DNA from: Pantoea sp. A4
GTDB lineage: Bacteria > Pseudomonadota > Gammaproteobacteria > Enterobacterales > Enterobacteriaceae
Assembly: GCF_000295955.2 (NCBI RefSeq)
Contig: NZ_ALXE01000018.1
Span: 1-64,000, forward strand
Direction of reading: 5' to 3'
Length of the DNA: 64,000 bases
Shown here: piece by piece, positions 58,101 to 64,000 of the stretch
Position numbering within the stretch: position 1 is the first letter of the stretch
Layout: every line of letters begins with the position of its first letter
Notes under the pieces: model-generated
The model's input: the letters and a program-made list of their open reading frames with translations, nothing else
Told to the model about the DNA's origin: nothing
Database searches by the model: none
Position numbers and translations under genes: made by a program

Positions 58101-58892
58101 ACCTACAAATTTAGTGATGTTGTTCGTGGCGATAGTAAATGCCTGGCCCATTGTCACCGCTGTATTGGCGAATTCTTTCCCGATCACATCACTTTGCTGA
58201 AGAAGCCCTTTCACTACCACATCGGTTGTCAGTTGGCCCTGCGCCGCCATTGCACGAAGCTGTCCGATGGTAACGCCCAAAGAACTTGCCAGCGCAACAG
58301 CCAGGCGGCTACCGTTCTCGGAGAGTGAGTTGAACTCCTCGCCGCGCAGAACTCCCGAGGCCAGTGCCTGAGAAAGCTGAGTCATGGTGGAGCTGGCTTC
58401 TTCCGTGGTGGCACCTGATACAGCCAAACCTTTGTTGATGGTTGAGGTTAATGTGATCAGGTCTTTGGTGCTGGTACCAGCACTGCGCGTCGCTCGTTCC
58501 AGGCGGCCATAAAGCGTGGCAGTCGCATCAAGGCTACTCATGGTGTTCTGGGATATGTCGAAAACGCGCTGTGTTACATCAATCAACTGTTCGTTGGCTC
58601 GAACAGAGTTAGCCAGTTTGTTATTTACTGTGACCCATGCATTGCCCCACTCGGCGACCTGGTGAATGGTCAAGGCAGCGGCAAGCCCTTTAGCCACGCT
58701 TGTTAGCTGAGAAACAGCACCTTCCATTGAAGAAATGGATCGCTCAGTACGCGTAACGCTGGCTTCTAATTTACCCATAGAAGCGCCCATACCGCTCAGG
58801 GCAGCATCGACCTCACGGCGTGCTGCAATGAGCTTTGCCGTTTCCATATCAACTTCGTAAACGATGCTGCCTGCGTTGTAAGTGCCTGCCAT
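55161..58892 (-). CDS. phage tail tape measure protein
   Basis: 1243 aa. The N-terminal tape measure domain includes YGRLERATRSAGTSTKDL and GEEFNSLSENGSRLAVALASSLGV. Long Ala/Gln/Lys-rich coiled coils occupy about 340-960, with hydrophobic segments near 500-520 and 1080-1160. The C-terminus has ARENGG-like AREHGGPVSASNMYKVGEGGKPEIF. The protein sets tail length and is ejected with the DNA. At about 0.15 nm per residue, a tail near 185 nm would be expected (inference). Confidence 0.93.
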   Translation of the reverse strand: MAGTYNAGSIVYEVDMETAKLIAARREVDAALSGMGASMGKLEASVTRTERSISSMEGAVSQLTSVAKGLAAALTIHQVAEWGNAWVTVNNKLANSVRANEQLIDVTQRVFDISQNTMSSLDATATLYGRLERATRSAGTSTKDLITLTSTINKGLAVSGATTEEASSTMTQLSQALASGVLRGEEFNSLSENGSRLAVALASSLGVTIGQLRAMAAQGQLTTDVVVKGLLQQSDVIGKEFANTAVTMGQAFTIATNNITKFVGESSTVSSGIKAFNTNLISLSQNLDTISGVIVALAAVMGSRFAGALAMATAAKVKDTAATIASNKASAVAAKDAELEAGAKLRLAEVEKAATIQTLNLAEGRLKTIRATNASVVSEVQLAEAEAASIRTTIAQIDAEKVLETQRLRAQITDQGRIATATRMAQLQQASAALNARLSAAEAATAQARASAITTAEAQVSAARLATADATGVASVANGVYTASQEATVVATRAASSSVALLRAGMNLIGGPAGIAMIAGAAIYYFWQQSKQAKEEALSFADGVDKLNDSLKSMSNTSLRGTIADANIAIRGQTDVVADLKSEIAELTIRRDEAEASGKKYGTTIEQGNGLLQRAAQLTDQINQKQRDLETTETKLTNTTNLRDDAQITLSNNMLTAMGIHDKLIERGTTLERIQGAVAKAFGATADEINRANQAGQQFNPNALQISEPTAKGDAGIQDLKEQNELLKIKDERLRAVRKAEIEESKVTQNQNQINTAGRIAGENFDLQQEEKDRKKAASEATSQAKKASSQAERNARVLDEYSQKASLSADSTSDLSREQAILAARQKLTNPTPQQVAQIEADAAAIWDKAAAIKAQATALKLVPEDAENNRYQKEVSELKLALDKKTVTQQQHDAAAEQLEQEHQVNLAKIRAKQNAGVTPLQEAQGAIDPVQQLANENAQKLALIQQFETQKGQITQRGLDLMNAANTEYEQQRINAQWAIFKAQSNSSAMLATTIESLSGGATNAITGLLNGTQSLSEAFANLGTAVINGVVSSLVQMGTQWVMSAVMGQAAQDAATAANQATATAALAASTLAGTAAAGTLLASWSPAAMAASIATSGGAATAGLAGYTTAMAGAKAMSIAGAREHGGPVSASNMYKVGEGGKPEIFKASNGSQYMIPGDNGSVISNKDISGAGGGGQTVHQTIQVNGNPDDRTLLLIQQAAAQGAKQGYQMVVGDLAKGTGQASKALKTSFSTRNRVG

Positions 58893-58914
58893 TTGCGATC
58901 TCCGGGCATAAAAA

Positions 58915-58934
58915 AACCTCGCCGAAGCGAGGTT
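58915..58934 (-). terminator. UUCG-loop terminator before tape measure gene
   Basis: 8-bp stem AACCTCGC / GCGAGGTT with TTCG loop on the minus strand, followed by a run of T. It lies between the accessory cassette and the tape measure gene, and so closes the cassette transcript. Confidence 0.9.
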
Positions 58935-58953
58935 CTTTGAATTGGTTTAAAGG

Positions 58954-59388
58954 TTACTTTGAGAACAGAAACATACAGAAGATTATCAAGCCAATAATAG
59001 CAGCACCCCATGACAACACCGCTTGATTGAAAGCGGACTCTTTGGCATCACTTTCAATTTTTGCGATGTTCTTTCTATGGGATTCACTAGCTTTATCAAG
59101 CTCATGCATTGTTAAGGCTGTTTTTTCATCAGTGATAGCTTGGCTAAAACTTTCTACATAATCGACAAATTCAGATAGATTTATCCGGGTATATATTTCG
59201 ACCATGGCATCACCTATATCTAACTCAGCGGCATGCTTGTTACCACCTGAAGCCTCTACAGAATTAACATAATCGAAGGCTTTCTTCGCCATTTCCCTAG
59301 CTGCCGCCCTATTTACCTTATGAACACCTTCAGACACGCCATCTTTAATAAAAAGATCTCTTACTTCCTCGTTGAAAGAAAATCCCAT
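58954..59388 (-). CDS. phage accessory membrane protein (unknown)
   Basis: 144 aa from the ATG at 59388 with GGGG upstream. Mostly helical and charged, with one C-terminal membrane helix (about 122-141, VLSWGAAIIGLIIFCMFLF). Such a tail-anchored layout puts the bulk in the cytoplasm. AT-richer than the tail genes around it. No family recognised. It may be a lysogeny or exclusion factor, judged by place only. Confidence 0.65.
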   Translation of the reverse strand: MGFSFNEEVRDLFIKDGVSEGVHKVNRAAAREMAKKAFDYVNSVEASGGNKHAAELDIGDAMVEIYTRINLSEFVDYVESFSQAITDEKTALTMHELDKASESHRKNIAKIESDAKESAFNQAVLSWGAAIIGLIIFCMFLFSK

Positions 59389-59490
59389 ACCCCTATCCCC
59401 AAAAGTATTGTTAGGACAAATCCTAACCACTTGGAGATGCAAAGGGAAGCAAGAAACCTCACCGAAGCGAGCCATATTTAATTTTTTTGC

Positions 59491-59775
59491 TCAGTTGTAA
59501 GTATCTATCTTCGATCTGACGTCTTTTGCGCTTTGGCAATACATCGCATCTTCAGGTGTAGCCGGTTTATTTTTCATGCACTCAATGTAGATGTCATCAT
59601 TTTGCTTTACACCTTTCATGATGATACCAACAACTCTTTTGCAAAGATCAGGGTTTCGATGATCCTTGCAGACTCCCTCATGCAACTGATTGAGCATATC
59701 CATTGACTCTTGCTCAGCTGAAGAGGTATTTGGCAAAAATATAACCAACGCCAACCCAAAAATAAAATTCTTCAT
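59491..59775 (-). CDS. small secreted Cys-containing protein (prophage)
   Basis: 94 aa from the ATG at 59775, with the same GGGGATAGGGATATG start region as its neighbour. Signal peptide to about SSA, then a mature part of about 75 residues with four Cys (GVCKDH, DLCKRV, IECMKN, MYCQSA) that could form two disulfides in the periplasm. Function unknown; part of the accessory cassette. Confidence 0.65.
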   Translation of the reverse strand: MKNFIFGLALVIFLPNTSSAEQESMDMLNQLHEGVCKDHRNPDLCKRVVGIIMKGVKQNDDIYIECMKNKPATPEDAMYCQSAKDVRSKIDTYN

Positions 59776-59797
59776 ATCCCTATCCCCATCAATAAAA

Positions 59798-59815
59798 AGC
59801 CACCCGAAGGTGGCT
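59798..59815 (-). terminator. UUCG-loop terminator after lipoprotein gene
   Basis: Stem AGCCACC / GGTGGCT with TTCG loop on the minus strand and TTTTTATTG after it, starting 7 bp beyond the lipoprotein stop. Confidence 0.85.
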
Positions 59816-59822
59816 AGATACA

Positions 59823-60179
59823 TTAACCGGCGTTCTCACATCCTGGCAGACTACGGTCGATAATCAGGTTACCTTCAACCCGTAAGCCAATCATGCCGAA
59901 CAGGAACGAGTGGTTAAGTTGGGTGACAACAACGTCTGTCAGGCCAACGGCGCAACGGTCTTTCTCAATCGCGCGGTCTGCTGCTGTTTTAACGTTGGGA
60001 ATACCAGTCGGGAAGATGATAACTGGATAGCTATCTTCAGCTACTACGCGCTTACCCTTGTAGAATTTTCCGCCATTCAGATTGTAGTTTTTAGTGCTGG
60101 CAACAGTTAAGTCAGCAACGCGAACAGTACATCCTGAAAGTAAAAGCGCTCCAAGCGCCAAAGCCAATACCTTTTTCAT
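59823..60179 (-). CDS. prophage lipoprotein
   Basis: 118 aa from the ATG at 60179. Lipobox LLSGC after a short signal peptide (MKKVLALALGALLLSGC), then a compact domain with VASTKNYNLNGGKF, PVIIFPTGIPNVKTAADRAIEK and LPGCE. Similar lipoproteins occur in tail regions of HK97-like phages. An outer-membrane or periplasmic role in altering superinfection is possible but unproven. Confidence 0.75.
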   Translation of the reverse strand: MKKVLALALGALLLSGCTVRVADLTVASTKNYNLNGGKFYKGKRVVAEDSYPVIIFPTGIPNVKTAADRAIEKDRCAVGLTDVVVTQLNHSFLFGMIGLRVEGNLIIDRSLPGCENAG

Positions 60180-60341
60180 TTTTATGTTTCCATTGATTGC
60201 AATCGGAAACATCTTATCACGCAATATTTGCAAATCAACGCAAGAAACCCGCAGTTAAGCGCCCGATGAAAGAACGCTTCCAAAAAAAACCAAGCTGAAT
60301 CATAGTGCCATCCTAACGTCCAAAAATGAGGGATCGAGCAG

Positions 60342-60872
60342 ATGGCAAACTTCAAGCCTTTCGTTGGAAAAGACTATTTTCAAAGCAAATATGGCGTCCG
60401 AGTTCTGGTTCTGGGGGAGTCGCACTATGGTGACGACGGCGATGAGTCGGAGGATTACACCCAGATGGTAGTCGCAAACCATGCATATACTCCGGGCCTT
60501 CCATTTTTTTCTCGCGTAACCAAGTTGCTTCGCCTAAGCAAAGACACCCCATCGAATGAGGAACGTTACGATGCCTGGCAGCAGATAGCGTTTTATAATT
60601 TCGTACAAGAGTTTGTTGGCGAAAAGTGGAGAATGAGCCCAACCGCTAAAATGTGGGAGGATGCTGCTCCTATGTTTCTTGAAGTCGCGCGTGAATTAAA
60701 GCCCGATATCATTCTGGTTCTGGGACACAACCTCTGGGACAAAGTGCCTGCTTTGCCAGACGCTCACCCCGTTGAATGGTGCAGCGTTAAACACCCTGCG
60801 GGCGGAATGTCTTACGACGATTCATTTAGAGCATTTGAGCAATCACTAACAAATGCAAAATCTCTTGTTTAG
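60342..60872 (+). CDS. uracil-DNA-glycosylase-like prophage gene (opposite strand)
   Basis: 176 aa, the only rightward gene in the prophage part. Good ribosome site (AGGGA) and its own terminator. The order of motifs resembles the UDG superfamily: VLVLGESHYGDD (residues 21-32), a YNFVQEF stretch near 85-91, ILVLGHNLW (124-132) and a late KHPAGG (150-155). The canonical catalytic motif is not exact, so glycosylase activity is uncertain. It may be a nucleic-acid-acting moron gene expressed from the lysogen. Divergent from the lipoprotein gene. Confidence 0.7.
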   Translation: MANFKPFVGKDYFQSKYGVRVLVLGESHYGDDGDESEDYTQMVVANHAYTPGLPFFSRVTKLLRLSKDTPSNEERYDAWQQIAFYNFVQEFVGEKWRMSPTAKMWEDAAPMFLEVARELKPDIILVLGHNLWDKVPALPDAHPVEWCSVKHPAGGMSYDDSFRAFEQSLTNAKSLV

Positions 60873-60895
60873 CATGCGGGTACTCATGCCAAAAA

Positions 60896-60911
60896 GCCCA
60901 CCTGAGTGGGC
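60896..60911. terminator. terminator after UDG-like gene
   Basis: 6-bp stem GCCCAC / GTGGGC with CTGA loop, followed by TTAGTTTT on the plus strand and preceded by AAAAA. It can end both this gene and the convergent small membrane protein gene. Confidence 0.8.
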
Positions 60912-61178
60912 TTAGTTTTCTTGGCTTGAGCTGCCAAAGTAGTATCCTAAGATCAACGATGCTATCGGAACTACACTATCAAAAACCTTGTTGAACACCG
61001 TTTTTACATCTTCTGATGCAGATCCGTCTGGAAATATTCTGTATGCAATTAAAAAGCATATAAGTCCAAATAAACATATTAACACCCATCTAGCCATCTG
61101 GAATCTGGCATGAGGCAAGTGAAAATTGTTGTATTTTTCCTCAACCTCTAAAAGGCTACGGTCTTCTCTTTCAGCCAC
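60912..61178 (-). CDS. small two-helix membrane protein (prophage)
   Basis: 88 aa from the GTG at 61178, which overlaps the end of the RHH gene by 8 bp; a longer frame lies wholly over that gene and is not credible. Two hydrophobic helices (about 30-48 and 68-82) with a short loop. Function unknown; coupled to an RHH regulator, which suggests a lysogen-expressed pair. Confidence 0.65.
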   Translation of the reverse strand: MAEREDRSLLEVEEKYNNFHLPHARFQMARWVLICLFGLICFLIAYRIFPDGSASEDVKTVFNKVFDSVVPIASLILGYYFGSSSQEN

Positions 61179-61398
61179 GATTAATTCCAACAATTTTGCC
61201 AACAGCCTTAAGGCTGCCGCCTTCATCCTTGATGATTCCCAGTTCCCTGCCTTTCTGGCGTTCCTCTTCCGCAATCTGCAAAAGTGCAAACGCACGTCGA
61301 ATAGCATGAGATTTTGATATGTTCTGGCTTCTAGAAACCTGTTCCAACATTTCATCAATCTCTGGAGTGAGAGTAACACTGATTCTTGATTTAGACAT
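61171..61398 (-). CDS. ribbon-helix-helix DNA-binding protein (prophage)
   Basis: 75 aa from the ATG at 61398 (AGAGGTG at 5 nt). N-terminal RHH (Arc/CopG type): strand KSRISVTLTPEI, then helices EMLEQVSRSQNISKSHAIRRAFALLQIAEE split by a turn. It probably represses its own transcript with the membrane protein downstream; not an obvious antitoxin, since no toxin family is recognised. Confidence 0.8.
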   Translation of the reverse strand: MSKSRISVTLTPEIDEMLEQVSRSQNISKSHAIRRAFALLQIAEEERQKGRELGIIKDEGGSLKAVGKIVGINRG

Positions 61399-61510
61399 AT
61401 CGCACCTCTTTTGCACCACTTACGCCCCCATTGTGGTGCAATGTGAGTATTATTTCAACTATCCGTAGGTACTGGACTCCCAAAACACTTCCACTGGCAT
61501 CAGAAAACAT

Positions 61511-62182
61511 TCAGACCTTCTTCAAGCGCCGCGCCTTGCGCGCCAGATAGTTATCTGCCACTTGGTCATATTCTTCGCGGGTGAAGCCTTTCTGATCCGG
61601 GAATTTCTGTGCCAGCATCAGCGCAAACTCTGTCATGGTTAGCTGCTCGGCTTCTGCCCGGCTCATGCCAAGGTGATTACGTGCAGCGCTGATGTACTCA
61701 AAGGCATTAAACTCTGTCGCGCCCTGGCTGCTCTCATGACGTTGTAGCTGGCGCACTTTCGCTTTTCCGATGATGCCATGCGTGATGAGGGATTGCGCCA
61801 GCAGGACCATTTCCGCCTCTGGCATGACGCCCTTCCTGTAAACAAAGGCCCACTTCCCTGATCTACCCGGCACAATCTCGCCAGTCAGCCGGTTTAAATC
61901 CTGATCACAACACGCCTGCAAAATTGCCATCGCGGCCATTAGCGTCGGCTTGCTGAACACCGGGCGTGAAACGTGGCTGACTAACCAGTCAGGAATGCGC
62001 CCGTAAGCCTCCATGGCGCGTTTAAATAATGGCGTGGCATTGTCGTTGTGCACATCGTAAAAGGCCTGCACAACCTCCTGAGGCTCGCCTATTCGTGTCA
62101 TGTTGGCAAAAGATGGCCGAAAGAAATACTCATTCTCTCCAACGGTAATCAGGCATTCGCCTATTTCTTTTAGCGGGATCAT
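61511..62182 (-). CDS. phage tail assembly chaperone-like protein (DUF6246-type)
   Basis: 223 aa, located between major tail protein and tape measure, where the lambda G/GT chaperones sit. Stretches IPLKEIGECLITVGENEYFFRPSFANM and EAEQLTMTEFALMLAQKFPDQKGF fit this group. It would keep the tape measure soluble and recruit tail subunits. No programmed frameshift product was evident. Confidence 0.78.
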   Translation of the reverse strand: MIPLKEIGECLITVGENEYFFRPSFANMTRIGEPQEVVQAFYDVHNDNATPLFKRAMEAYGRIPDWLVSHVSRPVFSKPTLMAAMAILQACCDQDLNRLTGEIVPGRSGKWAFVYRKGVMPEAEMVLLAQSLITHGIIGKAKVRQLQRHESSQGATEFNAFEYISAARNHLGMSRAEAEQLTMTEFALMLAQKFPDQKGFTREEYDQVADNYLARKARRLKKV

Positions 62183-62239
62183 GTCGGCTCTCGGTAATCA
62201 GCATTATCGGAGCCACCTCAATGGCCCCTGTAATGCTGG

Positions 62240-62998
62240 TTATACGGTAACGGTGACAACAAACGTGGCCGTGAAAGCGCCATCGTTTGACGTGACCGTG
62301 ATGTTGGCAGTACCTGCTGTAGCGACAGACGGCGCGCTGACGGTCACGGTGCTGCCATTGATGCTGACCGTAGCGCGAGCTGGCACGGACGACACCGCCG
62401 TGAAGCTCTGATCCGTGGCATCATTTGGGGCAATATTGACGGTAAAGTTCGTAGATGACCCAGCGGCGACTGATGCGTTTGTTGGCGCAACGGTAACGCC
62501 AGTAACCGGAACGTCTTCAACGGTGTCATACACCTGAATGGTGGATGAATCGCCCACCTTGAACTCGGTAGAGAACGTGGAAATATCGTTGGTACCGCCA
62601 TCGGAGCTCAGCGCGGTGATATTCATGTAGCCACGGAACGTCACCGGGCCGAACTCCATGCGCACCCAGATGCCTGGCTGGCGCTTCGCGGCCACTTCGC
62701 CAGCGAAGTACTTGATGAGTTTGCCTACGCCATACTGGTCCAGCTTGTCCTTCTTGCGGACTTCGCCTTCAAAGCTGAGTGTGAAATCAGCATTCGTGAT
62801 GATGCTCTCAACGTAACCGCCGCCATCGTCGGCGTCGCTGGTAACGCTGTTCGGGCTAAAGTCGAACGTTTTGCTGGTACCGGCGGCCAGAGACTTCCAG
62901 TCCCCTTCTGCCGGTACCGTGTCGCTACAACCATCGGCTACTTCAAGCACGACGGCACCACCGAACAAGCGTTCGTTACTGTTCTGGCATTCTGCCAT
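62240..62998 (-). CDS. phage major tail protein with Ig-like domain
   Basis: 252 aa. N-terminal tail tube domain (about 1-160), then a C-terminal BIG2/Ig-like domain (about 165-252) with VTGVTVAPTNASVAAGSSTNFTV and TANITVTSNDGAFTATFVVTV. Lambda gpV has the same layout, with the Ig domain decorating the outside of the tail. Confidence 0.9.
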   Translation of the reverse strand: MAECQNSNERLFGGAVVLEVADGCSDTVPAEGDWKSLAAGTSKTFDFSPNSVTSDADDGGGYVESIITNADFTLSFEGEVRKKDKLDQYGVGKLIKYFAGEVAAKRQPGIWVRMEFGPVTFRGYMNITALSSDGGTNDISTFSTEFKVGDSSTIQVYDTVEDVPVTGVTVAPTNASVAAGSSTNFTVNIAPNDATDQSFTAVSSVPARATVSINGSTVTVSAPSVATAGTANITVTSNDGAFTATFVVTVTV

Positions 62999-63018
62999 GG
63001 TGAATCCCCTATGTTGGG

Positions 63019-63402
63019 CTAGTCGCCGAAAGTGGCGACGAACTGGAGTCGATAGACCAGGCGGCCTTCGTCAGTGAGAACGGGGGCAGGAATGCCGCCG
63101 AGGTTTTCCAGATAGCCGACGCAGTTGTCAGCCATTGGGTTTTGTTGAACATGGTCAATGATGGCCTGCACTGCAGTATCTGCAGCGGCGTTCCCGCCTT
63201 TCGCGCCAACCACGTCGACCATGATGAAATACTGCGCCCCCAGGCCATTACGAACCGGAGTGCCACCGTTGGGCCGGAAGACGATCATCTTATCTGCTGG
63301 CTTGCCCGTATCGTTCCAGACCAGCAGCTGTGTGATAAAGCCTGCAGTGAGTCCGGCATCCACAAAGTTGTTGCGCACCCGCGTGTGCATTGGAGGGTTC
63401 AT
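63019..63402 (-). CDS. phage tail terminator-like protein
   Basis: 127 aa, in the gpU position between the gp10-like and major tail protein genes. Contains YFIMVDVVGAKGG and YRLQFVATFGD, typical of small tail terminators that cap the tube and join it to the head. Overlaps the upstream gene by 4 bp. Confidence 0.8.
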   Translation of the reverse strand: MNPPMHTRVRNNFVDAGLTAGFITQLLVWNDTGKPADKMIVFRPNGGTPVRNGLGAQYFIMVDVVGAKGGNAAADTAVQAIIDHVQQNPMADNCVGYLENLGGIPAPVLTDEGRLVYRLQFVATFGD

Positions 63403-63824
63403 AGCGACATTTCCTTGTGGATGACTGAATCCACAGAATCCCTGGTTTTGGTGACAGCCTTATCGAGAAACTTAGGCTCTCCGGTTTTGTCCCAGATATA
63501 GCCCCGGGAACCTTTTGCTTGCCCCTTTTTTACCGGCCTGAGGGTATGCTTGCCAAGATGAACACCAGCGGCTTCATGAACACTAAGGGCGTAGTTGGCT
63601 GAGTAACCCACCTTGCCTTTAATTTTGGTACCAACAAACGACAAATCGCGGAACTGAGAGCTTAGTAATGTCCCGGTATCAATTGGGACCATTGATGCCG
63701 ATTCACCCCCGATAATCAGCAATGCCGAGTGGAGGGCTCGCACGGTTTTTTTATCCTGTACGTTATCAATTGCCCGGTTCACCTTGCTGACTACCTGCTT
63801 AATACCTTTTACTTTCACACCCAC
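63399..63824 (-). CDS. HK97-gp10-like tail completion protein
   Basis: 141 aa, GTG start. HK97 gp10 family: SASMVPIDTGTLLSSQF and GYSANYALSVHEAAG are hallmarks. Structural head-tail joining or tail completion protein. Confidence 0.88.
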   Translation of the reverse strand: MGVKVKGIKQVVSKVNRAIDNVQDKKTVRALHSALLIIGGESASMVPIDTGTLLSSQFRDLSFVGTKIKGKVGYSANYALSVHEAAGVHLGKHTLRPVKKGQAKGSRGYIWDKTGEPKFLDKAVTKTRDSVDSVIHKEMSL

Positions 63825-63825
63825 G

Positions 63826-64000
63826 CTACACCCCCGTCAGGATTGCATAGTCATCGGCCAGCCGCTCGAAGGTGTCCGCATAGCGAATGGCCTGCATCAC
63901 CTCGTCAGCGCCAGCCGCGATGGGGTCAAGCTCAGTAGATGCGCCGAACAGGATGTAATCGCCGGTGTCGGCCAGCGCGTATTCGGTCCAGATGGTATTT
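63826..64000 (-). CDS. partial phage head-tail connector gene (C-terminal 57 aa)
   Basis: Open frame running off the right edge and ending with TAG at 63826-63828. The visible C-terminus includes WTEYALADTGDYILFGAS and ADDYAILTGV. It lies 1 bp before the gp10-like gene, the usual place of a head completion or DnaT-like connector gene. Too little is visible to name the family. Confidence 0.6.
   Translation of the reverse strand, partial: NTIWTEYALADTGDYILFGASTELDPIAAGADEVMQAIRYADTFERLADDYAILTGV

Larger units (their letters stand above)
47896..64000. mobile_element. siphovirus-type prophage, tail half (right end outside window)
   Basis: A continuous block of phage tail genes, nearly all on the minus strand, begins directly after core gene ydgJ. 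Order from right to left: connector, HK97-gp10-like, tail terminator, major tail protein, chaperone, accessory cassette, tape measure, minor tail proteins, NlpC-like, TipJ-like tip, SGNH tail spike, LamG-like protein. This is the HK97/N15-type long non-contractile tail module. Head, lysis, replication and integrase genes are not in the window, so completeness cannot be judged. The left boundary is approximate. Confidence 0.93.

Noticed and set aside
60912..61379. Long 155-aa version of the small membrane protein
   Set aside because: Its first 67 codons lie over the RHH gene in another frame; a GTG at 61178 with a fitting ribosome site gives a normal coupled start.
61511..62182. Lambda G/GT-type programmed frameshift in the tail chaperone gene
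   Set aside because: No slippery heptamer was evident near the 3' end, and no second frame with chaperone-like content follows.
1..64000. CRISPR array, tRNA, rRNA or complete insertion sequence
   Set aside because: No regular spacer-repeat pattern, cloverleaf, rRNA-like stretch or transposase was noticed when reading both strands.

Overview
The window looks like the replication-terminus region of an Erwiniaceae chromosome, most likely Pantoea or a close relative. The terminus assignment rests on a tus gene preceded by two tandem Ter sites, a tus-fumC-manA-ydgA-add-ydgJ order close to that of E. coli, and two perfect matS sites (GTGAC RNY GTCAC) about 34 kb apart. The genus is inferred from a complete pqqABCDEF operon, srfABC, scsABCD and a Cre/Dre-class recombinase in one enterobacterial backbone.

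Layout. (1) 1-1537: two diverged 76-bp direct repeats, a 34-bp palindromic lox/rox-like site, and a Cre/Dre-type tyrosine recombinase with all catalytic residues. (2) 1546-4791: a BvgS/EvgS-like hybrid sensor kinase without an HPt domain or a neighbouring response regulator. (3) 5138-8749: the scsABCD copper/redox operon, with scsC frameshifted in a 7-A run. (4) 9007-11807: a secreted glycoside-hydrolase-like protein and a YceI protein. (5) 11946-17464: pqqFEDCBA with a hairpin after pqqA, followed by an M19 dipeptidase. (6) 18689-23104: an orphan ABC solute-binding protein, a stand-alone LeuA-type synthase, an AraC regulator and a beta-hydroxyacid dehydrogenase/imine reductase-like enzyme. 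(7) 23313-30191: the TonB-dependent PQQ receptor PqqU (YncD), a YecD-like hydrolase with a MarR regulator, a SutR/YdcO pair, an SDR enzyme and an HTH regulator. (8) 30353-37496: srfABC, convergent with a barnase-barstar pair. (9) 37588-39831: MarA-like and Rrf2 regulators and an MFS transporter. (10) 39943-47662: the conserved terminus block. (11) About 47896-64000: the tail half of a siphovirus-type prophage, running off the right edge.

How the genes work together. The PQQ section supports both synthesis (PqqA-F) and uptake (PqqU) of the cofactor. ScsABCD is a periplasmic thiol-redox relay, apparently broken at its ScsC node. The prophage late genes run right to left: connector, HK97-gp10-like protein, tail terminator, major tail protein, chaperone, tape measure, minor tail proteins, NlpC-like peptidase, TipJ-like tip protein, SGNH tail spike and a LamG-like protein. 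An AT-rich accessory cassette sits between chaperone and tape measure. It carries a lipoprotein, a secreted Cys-rich peptide, two small membrane proteins, an RHH repressor-like protein and an opposite-strand gene that resembles uracil-DNA glycosylases. UUCG-loop terminators separate several of these units.

Most interesting: the recombinase with its lox/rox-like site, the double Ter site in front of tus, the scsC frameshift, the srfABC/barnase-barstar locus and the prophage cassette. No tRNA, rRNA, CRISPR array or complete insertion sequence was seen.
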